From NCBI GenBank assembly GCA_040880545.1, contig JBBDIE010000026.1, positions 1 through 46,000 of the forward strand: a stretch of DNA of 46,000 bases, written 5' to 3'. The position numbers were made by a program, and so were the translations under genes. How positions within the stretch are numbered: the first letter of the stretch is position 1; each line of letters starts with the position of its first letter. The notes below the pieces were generated by a model. The model was given only the letters and a program-made list of their open reading frames with translations, was not told the DNA's origin and made no database searches. Origin of the DNA: M55B112 sp040880545. GTDB taxonomy: Bacteria > Bacteroidota > Bacteroidia > Bacteroidales > GCA-2748055. Below are positions 19,537 through 29,289 of the stretch, piece by piece.

Positions 19537-21096
19537 CTAACCATCTTCACGATCCCCCTGTGCATCATATACCACCACATAGTTGAGTGTCATTATATCA
19601 TCCTTATCAGGATTCAACAGCCTGAACTCTATCACATGATCACCGGCCTGGAGATCGAAGTTCCAATAGAGATCCAGCTTCCTCACCTTAAAATCGGCCG
19701 GGAACCCTACTACTTCTTTACTAATTCCGTCGATCAATACCTCAACTTTGGCCACATAATCCCCTTCAGAGTGCCTTCTTCCCGGGAATCTGGCCGATAC
19801 CAGTACACCTGTACCCCTGAATTCATAGGTAAAACCCTTAGCTGTCAATTTCTTGTTTATGTTTTCCCTTTTTACCGGAACAACCCCTTCAAAACTCTTT
19901 TCCATTTTAACCGGAGCCGGTTGCTGGTATAAAATCTCAACCTGTTCACCGTCAATTTTTCCTCCGTTCCTGCCAACCATTTCCAGCGCATGTTTGAGCC
20001 CTACCCTGTACGTGTCGTTGAGGGACAAACTTGTATACGGAAAAATTTGATCCTCCACCTCTTTCACATTATTCAACCAGTAATCGGGAATATTGCTGTA
20101 TCCAATGGCAGTACCCAGGATTCCTGCTGCATTGGAAGGGTTGCAATCCGAATCTGCCCCGCAACGGGTGGAAATATCCACTGTCTTACCCATATCACCG
20201 TTCCCGTAGAGTAATCCCATGATAATATAAGCACAGTTCATCTTTGCTTCAATGTTAAACGGGTCCATATATCCCTGTGGACAGGTGATGTCGTGGCCCC
20301 ACTTGTCTTCCAGTAGCTGCCAGGTCTCTTTCCAATCGCTGTATTCACCCGACCAGGCAATAACATCTGTCATGCATTGATAAAATTCACTCTCTTCAGG
20401 CAGCATTTTAAGCCCTTCGCTTACAATAAAGTCGATATCGTCTGTTACAAAGGCAAGACTGTACATGGCAGATACATAGACTCCGCCGTATACTCCGTCT
20501 CCGTAATTCATGATGTGGCCAATCTTATCGCAGATTTCTGCCGCCGCCACAGGCATTCCTGGCGACATAAGACCGGCAAAATCAGACTCAATCTGGAAGT
20601 CAATATCATCAGCATGGGGATTATTTTTCCAGTGTCCCGATTCAGGTGGCAAGATTCCGTTAATAATATTGTACCTGGCCGCCTGATTCGCATGCCACAG
20701 CGGATAATCAGCATAGGCAAATGCATAGGCAAAACTGTCCGCGGGTGCATCCAGTCCATCTTTTTCAAATACCTCCACAAAGGTCAGATCCATATATATA
20801 TCGTCGAATAACCATGAACGGTTATCAAACCAGTCCTTACAATAACCCGATTCGGGCCAGGGAATTTCAACACTGTCGGGAATGATCCTACCCTTGTACT
20901 GGAACTCTGTCGGCCCTCCATAGGTAACTCCCAGGGTCTGGCCTGCCCAGCCTCCTTTAATTTTATCCAGTAATTCAGTTTTGGTTAATGTCACCTTTTC
21001 AGGAATCACGGTTACATCAGATTTTTTCTCTCCACAACCGGGAAGAAACCCAATTAACATCACCACAAAGGCCAAAAACATCGTAAACTTTTTCAT
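19537..21096 (-). CDS. Exported ADP-ribosylglycohydrolase-family lipoprotein with C-terminal beta-sandwich
   Basis: A 519-residue lipoprotein (lipobox FLPGC, Cys21). Residues about 38-385 are the all-alpha ADP-ribosylglycohydrolase fold. The metal-site acids are visible as LFDDIYMD (Asp98, Asp99, Asp103) and CGADSDCNPSNAAG (Asp315, Asp317, Asn319). Residues about 400-510 form a beta-sandwich (VLVSARFPGRR, HVIEFRLLNPD) that could bind carbohydrate. Cytosolic relatives remove ADP-ribose from proteins; export and PUL context suggest a glycan or nucleoside-type ribosyl substrate instead. It lies between beta-helix 2 and a sulfatase, in the same regulon as a ribokinase and sugar permease. Confidence 0.88.
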   Translation of the reverse strand: MKKFTMFLAFVVMLIGFLPGCGEKKSDVTVIPEKVTLTKTELLDKIKGGWAGQTLGVTYGGPTEFQYKGRIIPDSVEIPWPESGYCKDWFDNRSWLFDDIYMDLTFVEVFEKDGLDAPADSFAYAFAYADYPLWHANQAARYNIINGILPPESGHWKNNPHADDIDFQIESDFAGLMSPGMPVAAAEICDKIGHIMNYGDGVYGGVYVSAMYSLAFVTDDIDFIVSEGLKMLPEESEFYQCMTDVIAWSGEYSDWKETWQLLEDKWGHDITCPQGYMDPFNIEAKMNCAYIIMGLLYGNGDMGKTVDISTRCGADSDCNPSNAAGILGTAIGYSNIPDYWLNNVKEVEDQIFPYTSLSLNDTYRVGLKHALEMVGRNGGKIDGEQVEILYQQPAPVKMEKSFEGVVPVKRENINKKLTAKGFTYEFRGTGVLVSARFPGRRHSEGDYVAKVEVLIDGISKEVVGFPADFKVRKLDLYWNFDLQAGDHVIEFRLLNPDKDDIMTLNYVVVYDAQGDREDG

Positions 21097-21154
21097 AATC
21101 TCAGATTTTTATATGGGACAAATACGTTATTAATTTTCTATTCTGACTATATTT

Positions 21155-22698
21155 CTACTGATTTTTAACTTTTTTGCTCTTCCGTTTACTACTGAATTCG
21201 ACGGCCCCGATATCCGAGCCGGCACCACATGGTTCAGAGCTGGAGGAAGCTTCCAGCTTCAGCGCTTTGTCAATTCCCTTGCTTCTCTTCATAATCGCAT
21301 AATCACCTTCGGAACTTCGGTTTGAATAGTTCCTGAAACGCGGATCACCAAATACCGGGTTTTCACCCGGTCCCTCTTTACCCATGTTTAATCTTCCGTC
21401 GGTGGCAAAATAGAGGTTGTTCTGAATAAGATTTCCCGGTCTGTTATCCCTGTTCTGGCCCGTATTAAAGACCACAATACTGTCACGCGTCACAATAATG
21501 TTGTTGCGGATAAAATTCTTTGCATCCCGGGTAGTAATATGGAATACACCCTTTTCATTTGAATTTACCCTGGTCCGTATGACCGTATTATGATCGATCC
21601 TGAAACCTTTACTTCTCCAGAGTCCCACAAACCACTGATAGTCATCAGATATATTATGATGTATTCTGAAATTTTCATATCGTGGTTTTATACCCACATC
21701 CGAACCCGTCACTTCAAGAAAGCCCTGGCATGCACGTGTATAATTATGGTGGATTGAGATATTGGACTTATGGTACCTGCCATCATCTATTTCCATGGCC
21801 GATCCGTCGGCACCATTCCAGACAATACGGTCATCCTCCGCCCGGTAATTTATGATTCGGTTGTATCTGACCTCCTGGTGGTCAGCACCGAGCCATATAC
21901 CGATAGGTCCCCAGTGCCACTCTTTTAAAACGCGGTTACAGTCGTGAATGTAATTGTTTTCGATCAGGGCATGTTTTCCGTAACTCTTTATCCCCGCCAC
22001 ACAGTCGAAAATATCATTATTTCTGATAATGCAATGTTCCGAACTTTTGTCAATATAGATGGCACCCATCTGCCATACATCCCATCCATCCGTATCATAT
22101 TCACCCGGCTGGTATGCTGATGTTTCGTGAAAAAAGAGATTNNNNNNNNNNNNNNNNNNNNNNNNNNNNNNNNNNNNNNNNNNNNNNNNNNNNNNNNNNN
22201 NNNNNNNNNNNNNNNNNNNNNNNNNNNNNNNNNNNNNNNNNCATCCGTATCATATTCACCCGGCTGGTATGCTGATGTTTCGTGAAAAAAGAGATTCTCC
22301 ACCAGAATATAATCTCCTCTCAACCTGATGCAGTTGCCAAAATTATCCTGTTCAAATACCTTATTTGTAAATTTTGGGGCATGATCTCCAGGTTCCCCAT
22401 AGTCGCTGATTACGATGTACTTTTCTGCTGTTCCTGAATAATCGATATGAACCGGGCCATGATATCTGGTTCCCCTTTTGAACAATACACTGTCGCCGGG
22501 CTGAAGATCTATTCTACGCAGGTTGTCCGGTGATTTCCACGATGCATCGGCAGATCTCCCGTTATTGGAATCATTTCCACGGTCCGAATCGATGAAGTAT
22601 GATGAAGGCTCCGGAATCTGTCCATAGGCTGAATAGCCAAAAATAAATGAATACCCCCGGATCAGAAAATGCAATATGAAAAACAGTCTTATCCCCAT
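21155..22698 (-). CDS. Right-handed parallel beta-helix protein (paralogue 2 of 3; interrupted by an assembly gap)
   Basis: As written, the gene is split in two frames by 100 Ns (22142-22241). The 55 bp left of the gap (22087-22141) are repeated exactly right of it (22242-22296). Removing 22087-22241 (155 bp) joins the frames into one open frame of about 462 codons from the ATG at 22698, matching the paralogues. I prefer 22698 over a TTG at 22743. It has a signal-peptide-like N-terminus without a lipobox and a basic C-terminal tail after the DIGAVEF motif. It shares GAIYIDK, NYIHDCNR, WGPIGIWLG and MEIDDGR with the other two. Not a pseudogene in my reading. Confidence 0.85.
22087..22141. repeat. 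55-bp contig-end duplicate, left copy
   Basis: Identical to 22242-22296 across the N run. The two copies are most simply overlapping contig ends that were scaffolded rather than merged; 55 is a common assembler k-mer length. Confidence 0.9.
22142..22241. other. Assembly gap (100 Ns)
   Basis: Exactly 100 Ns, a conventional placeholder of unknown length. The duplicated flanks and the restored reading frame indicate that the true gap length is negative (about 55 bp of overlap). Confidence 0.98.
22242..22296. repeat. 55-bp contig-end duplicate, right copy
   Basis: Exact copy of 22087-22141. Continuity of the beta-helix protein on both sides (the GEYDTD segment occurs at both contig ends) supports artefactual duplication. 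Confidence 0.9.
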
Positions 22699-22739
22699 TG
22701 GTTTAAAATTACATTTTCCGTTCAAGCGCCGGTTAAATA

Positions 22740-24356
22740 TCAAAATCCTTCACTGCCTGGTTCAGTGATCACACTGAAAATGATTGAATCCATCCTGCCG
22801 GCCAGCGTTGGCAGCAGATGAACCATGTTATTTTGCTCCCCCGGATCTTCCCCCAGGTTATATAACCCGGCTCCCGGTAACTGAAAGGTAATGGGAAGAT
22901 CTTCTGGCTTCCAGCTTTCATAAAGCATCCTGTTTCCCTGGATAAATTTCCATCCTTCTTGTCTCACTGCAAGGTTCCCGCTGCTTCCTTCCACCAGGAT
23001 CAGTGATTTTCGGTAGGGTGGAGCATCCACGTCCATTAGGTTCGGCAAAAAGCTGTAACTGTCTTCCGCCTCGCCTTCCTGCAGCATTACTCCGATAATT
23101 TCTGCTACGGTGGCATAGATATCAACCGTACTGATGATCTCTGAATTTACCGAACCTCCATTTATTTTTCCGGGCCAGGAAACAATAAAAGGAACACGCA
23201 GTCCGCCTTCCCATCCATCACCCTTTAATCCCCGCAGTCCTCCGGCAGGATCATGGCCGTACATCAACCAACCTTTATTGACACCGTCGTGCCCATGGTG
23301 TTTCGGTTCATAATCCCCGAAATAGGGTTTGTAGTAATCGTACTCATCTCCGAAAACCTTATTTTTAAACCTGTTCACCAACGGCAACGGATCACCGGGT
23401 CTTGGACCGTTATCAGATGTTACGATGATCAGTGAATTTTCAAGTTCTCCTTGTTTCTCCAGGGATCCCAGCACTTCACCAACCATGCGGTCAAATTCAA
23501 TCACCATATCGCCCCTGAGTCCGGCCCGACTCTCACCATCGGTGATGGTGGGCAGACAGGGCCTGTGTATAGCACTTGCCGGAAGATAAAGGAACAACGG
23601 TTGCTCTTGCTTTTTCTTAAAATGGTTTTCGATCAGTTGGGTGGCCTTTGCAGTGAATTCCTGGTCGAGCCGCTGGATATCCCAGTTGGCAGCCTGTAAA
23701 ACTTTCGGGTTTAGCACCTTGGGAACTGAAGGTGGTTCTGTTACCCGGTCATTTTCAATGATTACACTGGGTAGCATATCGTTCGCACCCGGTATTCCGT
23801 AAAAATAATCAAACCCCCTGTCAATGGGTCCAGAGGTGAGTGTTTTGGAAAAATCGATATAGTTCTGCGGCTCAGGGCCCCACGCATTAAAAACCGATTC
23901 CTCTGCATCTTCCGGAGCCTTGTCGTTTAGTGACCAGTCGAACCCCAGGTGCCATTTACCGATACAGGCGGTATAATATCCCCTTTCCTTGAGCATGGCC
24001 GCCAGTGTCTTCTCTTCCTCTTCAATCAATGGTGGAGCAAAAGATGTTAGAACACCCGATACCAGACGGGTGCGCCAGGAGTAACGTCCGGTAAGAATGC
24101 TGTAACGAGAGGGAGAACACAGGGATGAGGGCACATAGGCATCGGTGAATCGAATGCCTTCAGAGGCCAGCTGATCAATTATGGGTGTATTAATTTTTGT
24201 GGCACCGTAACAACTGAAATCGCCATAGCCCAGGTCATCGGCCATGATAATTATAATATTCGGATCATCTTTTTTCCCTTCCGAAGTGGTACAGGATACG
24301 CTGATGCCCGCTCCCATTAATATTCCTGCTAACCAAGGTAAAGTTAATTTCATCAT
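22740..24356 (-). CDS. S1-family sulfatase lipoprotein (CSPSR type)
   Basis: A 538-residue lipoprotein (lipobox SVSC, Cys22). Asp40-Asp41 (IIMADDLGYGD), formylglycine motif CSPSR (Cys80), GKWHLG, and TSDNGPRPGD carrying the second metal ligands. Residues about 330-400 hold the GHDGVNKGWLMYGHDPAGGL segment, and the C-terminus has the ubiquitous LYNLGEDPGEQ. It lies 33 bp after beta-helix 3 and 41 bp before beta-helix 2. It is the closest relative in the window of the partial sulfatase at 1-391, and both follow a beta-helix gene. Confidence 0.96.
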   Translation of the reverse strand: MMKLTLPWLAGILMGAGISVSCTTSEGKKDDPNIIIIMADDLGYGDFSCYGATKINTPIIDQLASEGIRFTDAYVPSSLCSPSRYSILTGRYSWRTRLVSGVLTSFAPPLIEEEEKTLAAMLKERGYYTACIGKWHLGFDWSLNDKAPEDAEESVFNAWGPEPQNYIDFSKTLTSGPIDRGFDYFYGIPGANDMLPSVIIENDRVTEPPSVPKVLNPKVLQAANWDIQRLDQEFTAKATQLIENHFKKKQEQPLFLYLPASAIHRPCLPTITDGESRAGLRGDMVIEFDRMVGEVLGSLEKQGELENSLIIVTSDNGPRPGDPLPLVNRFKNKVFGDEYDYYKPYFGDYEPKHHGHDGVNKGWLMYGHDPAGGLRGLKGDGWEGGLRVPFIVSWPGKINGGSVNSEIISTVDIYATVAEIIGVMLQEGEAEDSYSFLPNLMDVDAPPYRKSLILVEGSSGNLAVRQEGWKFIQGNRMLYESWKPEDLPITFQLPGAGLYNLGEDPGEQNNMVHLLPTLAGRMDSIIFSVITEPGSEGF

Positions 24357-24389
24357 ATTTCTTTAACAGGGTGAAGAATTAGAGGATTG

Positions 24390-25796
24390 TCAGGGGTAAT
24401 ATTCAAATGCTCCGATATCCGGACCCGATCCATTGGGAATTGCCTGGTTGATCATGTCAAAACCATAACCCAGATCCTGGCCACGATCAATGGCCGGACT
24501 ACCAGAGATAATATTGTAATCAGCTGCGGTCGTTCCATTATAATTATAAAATTTTGGGTTACCGTAATAGGCCGGGGCTCCTGGTCCATCATCGCCCATC
24601 ACCATGGTATCCACAGAATGATACAGGTTGTTCTGAATAATGGTAGCCGGTGCGTAATTGCCTGAAGTATTAAAGATTTTGACATTCTGTTCAGTTATGA
24701 TGATGTTATTTCGTACCTGGTTTTTGGTGTTGTTGCCCTTAAATACAAATACTCCGTGGTCCGTAGCATTTACCTTACGCCTGATAATGGTATTGTTTTC
24801 GACTTTACAAGCTTTGGCAAATCGCAATTTCACAAATGCCTGGTAATCGTCGCTCACATTATGTGTAATCTGCCAGTGGGTATATTCCGGATCGGGCTGA
24901 ACATCGTTAAAAACAGTTTCCAAAAAACCGCAGTTATCACGGGTATAATTATAAGACAAAATAATATTGGACTTTGGATAACGGCCATCATCTATTTCAA
25001 TGGCACCGCCACCAACACCATTTACAAAATGGGTGGGATCCGGGTCATTCACCTGCATATTAATAATTACGTTGTTCCTTACGGTCTGGTAATCTCCACC
25101 TAGCCAGATCCCCAAAGGTCCCCAGTTCCACTCTCTCAAAGGCCGGTTGCAATCGTGGATATAGTTATTCTCAATCAGAGCATGTTCGCCGTAACTCCGT
25201 ATGGCCGCCACACAATCGAACATCTCATTGTTCCGAACAATACAGTGTTCTGCCCCCTTGTCGATATACACGGCTCCCATTTCCCAAACTATCCATCCGC
25301 CGTCACTTTCGTAGCTGTTACCAATAACAAAAGCTGCTGTATTATGAAAATAGAGGTTTTCTATGATAACATAACTTGCCTGAACTCGAATACAATTACC
25401 AAAATTGTCCTGCTCAAACACCGGATTGGTAAATGCGGGTGCTGCTGCTTTTGGATCACCATAATCGGTAAAGGTTATATACTTACCAGGCTGACCCGAA
25501 CTGGTCACAAAAAGCGGGCCTGTAAAACCGGAACCCCTTCTGAACCGGATGGTGTCGCCCGGGCGGAAGTCCCGCTCCCGTATCATTTCCAGCGACTTCC
25601 AGGGGGTGCTCTCTGATGTTCCTCTGTTTCGGTCATCTCCAAAACGGGAATCAATATAGTAGGTTCTTGCGGTCGTGTCGGAAGGCAATTCTGGAATATT
25701 GGGAGGGTATTCATAACCTGCTTCACAACTGCTGATGAGTAAAAGGAGCAGGATCGATTTTAAAAAAAGCTTTATGTGCATGTTTAGATGGATCAT
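24390..25796 (-). CDS. Right-handed parallel beta-helix lipoprotein (paralogue 3 of 3)
   Basis: A 468-residue lipoprotein with lipobox ISSC (Cys24), then YPPNIPELP and YYIDSRFGDDRN, nearly the same layout as paralogue 1. The Asn-rich coils (IVRNNEMFDC, IENNYIHDC, VENNTIIRR, VRNNIIIT) and the terminal DIGAFEY are present. Conserved candidate functional blocks are GAVYIDK, WGPLGIWLG and AIEIDDGR. It is the first gene of the unit 25796 to 17621; operator site 3 ends only 22 bp upstream of the start. An alternative start is the internal Met at 25781. Lyase or glycosidase activity is possible but unproven. Confidence 0.88.
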   Translation of the reverse strand: MIHLNMHIKLFLKSILLLLLISSCEAGYEYPPNIPELPSDTTARTYYIDSRFGDDRNRGTSESTPWKSLEMIRERDFRPGDTIRFRRGSGFTGPLFVTSSGQPGKYITFTDYGDPKAAAPAFTNPVFEQDNFGNCIRVQASYVIIENLYFHNTAAFVIGNSYESDGGWIVWEMGAVYIDKGAEHCIVRNNEMFDCVAAIRSYGEHALIENNYIHDCNRPLREWNWGPLGIWLGGDYQTVRNNVIINMQVNDPDPTHFVNGVGGGAIEIDDGRYPKSNIILSYNYTRDNCGFLETVFNDVQPDPEYTHWQITHNVSDDYQAFVKLRFAKACKVENNTIIRRKVNATDHGVFVFKGNNTKNQVRNNIIITEQNVKIFNTSGNYAPATIIQNNLYHSVDTMVMGDDGPGAPAYYGNPKFYNYNGTTAADYNIISGSPAIDRGQDLGYGFDMINQAIPNGSGPDIGAFEYYP

Positions 25797-25817
25797 TATG
25801 AATAATTTCGAATAGGA

Positions 25818-25837
25818 ATAAACGTTTGTTCAAATTA
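25818..25837 (-). promoter_or_regulatory. LacI/PurR-type operator and -7 box (site 3)
   Basis: The 12-mer ATAAACGTTTGT (25818-25829) differs from the site-1 palindrome at one base. On the minus strand TAATTTG (25831-25837) is again two bases upstream of the core (25819-25828). It lies just before the beta-helix 3 gene, so the mRNA leader would be short. Confidence 0.65.
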
Positions 25838-25915
25838 CACGTATTTCCAAGTTCACTGACCAGGTTTTTTACGATTATCAGTATCTACCTTCTGTCATTT
25901 CCGGATGCTTCTTTA

Positions 25916-27586
25916 TTATTCCATCACATCACCTTCACGTTGCAATTCTTCCTTATAATAATTCACTCCCAGCTTATCGAACATGGGTACCTGGTGTTGA
26001 AGCCTCCCTGTAAATTCTGCAAAGTCACGGTTCAGTCTGTCGGACCAGACAACCTCCGAGAGCGCTGCGATCCTTGGGAACAGTTTATACTCCACCTCCC
26101 TGAAAGTCTGGATATGTTCGGTCCATATACATCCATGGGCACCGATAATATACTTCCTTTGCTCCAGATCGAGCTCCTGAGGATACGGATCATAGGACCA
26201 GACATTCCCCAGGTTGGTTACATGTCTTTTGGCCCAGTTTGTAGGGCCGTTTTCATACTGGTAAAAATTCAGGTAGAGATGCGTATTGGGACTCATGATG
26301 ACATCATGTCCCTGCCTGGCTGCTTCAATTCCACCGGCTACACCGCGCCACGACATGACAGTCGCTCCTTCCGGCAAACCACCTTCCAGTATCTCATCCC
26401 AACCGATCAGTACCCTTCCGTTTTCTTCCAGAAATTTACCCACACGGCCAATAAACCAGCTTTGTAGTGCATGTTCATCGGCCAGTCCAAGTTCCCTGAT
26501 CAACTGTTGAACTTCGGCGCTCTCCTTCCACTGATCCTTGATAGCTTCGTCCCCTCCAATGTGTATGTATTTGGAAGGAAACAGGTCCAAAACTTCGGTA
26601 AAGACATCCTCCAGAAAATCAAAAGTCACCTCAAACGGATTATAGATCACCGGGGAAATACCCCACCTGGTTCGTACCTCCTGTTCCTTCCCGGTTACAC
26701 CCAGTTCAGGATAGGCTGCAATGGCCGCCTGTGCATGGCCCGGCAGTTCAATCTCAGGCACTACGGTAATATATCTTTGTGCGGCATATTCCACTATTTC
26801 ACGGATCTCCTCCTGGGTGTAAAATCCACCATACAGGCTGTCTTTGTATCTATTTTTTTCACCGTGAAATTGAAGATCATTATCGACCTTTCGCCACGCA
26901 CCCACTTCCGTCAGTTTCGGGTATTTCTTAATTTCAATTCTCCATCCCTGGTCATCCGTAAGGTGCCAGTGAAAACGGTTAAACTTGTATAATGCCAGGT
27001 AATCAATATACCGCTTAACAGAATCAACCGTATAAAAATGGCGGGATACATCCAGGTGCATTCCGCGCCATGAAAATGCCGGGAAATCCACAACTTCCAT
27101 TCGTGGTACAGGTATATACCTGTGCTGCGACTCATCGCTTAATATCAGCTGTAACATGGACTGCAGTCCATAGAAAATTCCACTGCCTTCATTGGCAGAA
27201 ATCCGGATTCCGGATCTGTTAACCGAAAGCCTGTATCCTTCAGCCGGAATTGTATGATCCCGGATAATTTCCAGACTGATCCTGTTGCCGGATCCTTCTT
27301 TTGCAGCAACACGGATCTTCCTGTCGGTATATTTCAATATTTCACTCCTGAACAGGGATGCGCTCGATTCCAGTGCTGTGTTTTCCTTATCATACCACAA
27401 CATAGTGGCGTTGTTTATCCTAAACATCTCCCCGCTAAGTTCCAACGATTGGGGCTGCGGAATAATTCCGGTGGCCGGCACTGGTTCCTGATCTGCACAC
27501 GCACCGGTTCCGGTGATTAAGATAAGCAGAACCACCAGTGGAATAATGTATTTATATGTGCCGTGAACAACCATTTTTAAATGCAT
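25916..27586 (-). CDS. GH20 beta-N-acetylhexosaminidase lipoprotein
   Basis: A 556-residue lipoprotein (lipobox TGAC, Cys30). Residues about 35-165 are the GH20b domain, followed by the GH20 TIM barrel starting FSWRGMHLDVSRHF (171-184). The catalytic Asp-Glu pair is in HIGGDEA (Asp346, Glu347), and the PEIELPGHAQAA block is intact. GH20 enzymes remove terminal beta-GlcNAc or beta-GalNAc by substrate-assisted catalysis, so the locus probably handles an amino-sugar glycan. Start at 27586 or the in-frame ATG at 27574. It is the last gene of the transporter/ribokinase/sulfatase unit. Confidence 0.96.
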   Translation of the reverse strand: MHLKMVVHGTYKYIIPLVVLLILITGTGACADQEPVPATGIIPQPQSLELSGEMFRINNATMLWYDKENTALESSASLFRSEILKYTDRKIRVAAKEGSGNRISLEIIRDHTIPAEGYRLSVNRSGIRISANEGSGIFYGLQSMLQLILSDESQHRYIPVPRMEVVDFPAFSWRGMHLDVSRHFYTVDSVKRYIDYLALYKFNRFHWHLTDDQGWRIEIKKYPKLTEVGAWRKVDNDLQFHGEKNRYKDSLYGGFYTQEEIREIVEYAAQRYITVVPEIELPGHAQAAIAAYPELGVTGKEQEVRTRWGISPVIYNPFEVTFDFLEDVFTEVLDLFPSKYIHIGGDEAIKDQWKESAEVQQLIRELGLADEHALQSWFIGRVGKFLEENGRVLIGWDEILEGGLPEGATVMSWRGVAGGIEAARQGHDVIMSPNTHLYLNFYQYENGPTNWAKRHVTNLGNVWSYDPYPQELDLEQRKYIIGAHGCIWTEHIQTFREVEYKLFPRIAALSEVVWSDRLNRDFAEFTGRLQHQVPMFDKLGVNYYKEELQREGDVME

Positions 27587-27637
27587 TGCATGAAAATTCC
27601 AGGTAATAGAAAGGCTAATGTCCGGGGTTCTCCCCTG

Positions 27638-29269
27638 CTAATCCATTAACGCATAGTCTACCCACGACATCGTTGGATCATAATCCGGATTCGGGTCAAG
27701 CATCTGTGCATCCACATCCTTCCTCCACTGGTGGAGCAGATCGCGTAATTCGCTGACCTTTACAGGTTCGGCTTCAGAGATATCATTTTGTTCAGATGGA
27801 TCTTCCTTCAGATTAAATAACTGAACATTGAAATTCTCATAATATTCAATCAATTTATAATCACCAAAACGAACCGCTCCCAAAGGACTTTGCTGTCCGT
27901 GGTTGCTGTAGTGAGGGAAATGCCAGAAAATAGGTCGTTCACCTACGGTTCCTTTTCCTGTGATTACAGGAACCAGGCTCTTCCCGTCAAGTCCCAGTTT
28001 TTCCGGATCATTCTGAATGCCGATCATTTCAAGAATGGTTGGAAAGAAATCTACCGTGGTTACAGGAATTTCGCAGATCTCATTTTTCAGTCCGCTCCCA
28101 GGCATTTTAATGATCAGGGGAACACGTATCCCCCCCTCGTAAAACCACCCTTTTGCACCTCTCAGGGGCAGGTTAGAGGTGGAGTATCTTTTATCATAAG
28201 CGTCCTTATTAAGCGCCACCTTGTTCTTTGGATTCCCAAAATTGGCAGCAGACATACCTCCGTTATCAGAATAAAAGATCACGATGGTATTCTCCTCCAG
28301 CCCGAGTTCTTCCAGCCTGGCCATCACACGGCCCACGCTTTCATCCACGCTCTCCACCATGGCGGCAAACTCGGAGTTGTCCTGTTTTTGCTTTATTTTG
28401 ATCGTACGCTCCGGCAGGATTCTGTGGTACTTAAATTCCTCTTTTTTGATCAGTTCATCCAGCTCTTCACGTGTCCGTGGATCCGGATCATCAGGGTTCC
28501 CTTCCAGAATAAAATCGGGCCCCTCCTTTACAGGTTGTGCAGCCAATTTCTCGTCATACTTTTCCACCAGGTCCGGACGACCCATGATCGGATCATGCAC
28601 GGCAAAATGAGACAGGTAGATGAAAAAAGGCTTGTCACGATATGCCTCCATATATTTTAATGCCTCATCAGTGAGCCTGTCGGTAAGATATTCTCCATCA
28701 GGACCCCCTTCCAGTCCCTCCATATTGTAGGGTGAAAAATAGGTTCTGTTGGGCCATCCCTTGTTCCACCCAGGAAGATGCAGATCAAAGCCCTGCCTTT
28801 CTGTGGATGCAGAATCTTCACCGAGGTGCCATTTTCCGAAAATAGCGGTACTGTAACCATTCTCCTTCAAAATTTCCGGCAGGGTGGTAATATCATAAGG
28901 AAGGTGTTGATTGATCAACGGATGCTTTAATTTCTGGAATGGAAAGTCCTTTCGTCCCGGCAGCCAGTCTGTTAAATGCACCCTGGCGGGATACTTCCCT
29001 GAGATCAGGCTCGCCCTGGTGGGTGAACATACTGAGCATGTGGCATACGCCTGTGTAAATTTCACCCCCTGGGTTGCCAGGTGATCGATATTCGGCGTCT
29101 CGTACAGACTGCTTCCGTAATTACCAACATCACTCCACCCCATGTCATCAATCATGATAAAAACCACATTCGGCCTCTGGTCGATTCCTGTGCTTCCTGT
29201 TTGCTGGCAACCCGGCACAAGCGCTGTTAATCCCAATCCTAATCCAATATTTAAAAATTTGTTATTCAT
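27638..29269 (-). CDS. S1-family sulfatase lipoprotein (CSPTR type)
   Basis: A 543-residue lipoprotein (lipobox VPGC, Cys21). Asp41-Asp42 (FIMIDDMGWSD), formylglycine motif CSPTR (Cys81), KYPARVHLTDWLPG, GKWHLGE and FYSDNGG. The LTDWLPGR segment and the overall build resemble the sulfatases that act on sugar 6- or 4-sulfates, but the position cannot be assigned here. It sits 20 bp after the ribokinase gene and 51 bp before GH20, so it is part of the same unit. Confidence 0.96.
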   Translation of the reverse strand: MNNKFLNIGLGLGLTALVPGCQQTGSTGIDQRPNVVFIMIDDMGWSDVGNYGSSLYETPNIDHLATQGVKFTQAYATCSVCSPTRASLISGKYPARVHLTDWLPGRKDFPFQKLKHPLINQHLPYDITTLPEILKENGYSTAIFGKWHLGEDSASTERQGFDLHLPGWNKGWPNRTYFSPYNMEGLEGGPDGEYLTDRLTDEALKYMEAYRDKPFFIYLSHFAVHDPIMGRPDLVEKYDEKLAAQPVKEGPDFILEGNPDDPDPRTREELDELIKKEEFKYHRILPERTIKIKQKQDNSEFAAMVESVDESVGRVMARLEELGLEENTIVIFYSDNGGMSAANFGNPKNKVALNKDAYDKRYSTSNLPLRGAKGWFYEGGIRVPLIIKMPGSGLKNEICEIPVTTVDFFPTILEMIGIQNDPEKLGLDGKSLVPVITGKGTVGERPIFWHFPHYSNHGQQSPLGAVRFGDYKLIEYYENFNVQLFNLKEDPSEQNDISEAEPVKVSELRDLLHQWRKDVDAQMLDPNPDYDPTMSWVDYALMD

Positions 29270-29289
29270 GATCTGCTGTATTTAAAAAA

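Noticed and set aside
21988..22743. Beta-helix 2 as a frameshifted pseudogene or two genes
   Set aside because: The frame break is fully explained by the 100-N gap plus a duplicated 55-bp contig end; collapsing it gives an intact gene. The 22743 start is a TTG, and a better ATG lies at 22698.
27890..28660. 256-residue open frame antisense to a sulfatase
   Set aside because: It lies wholly inside a well-supported sulfatase on the other strand and has no recognisable domain.
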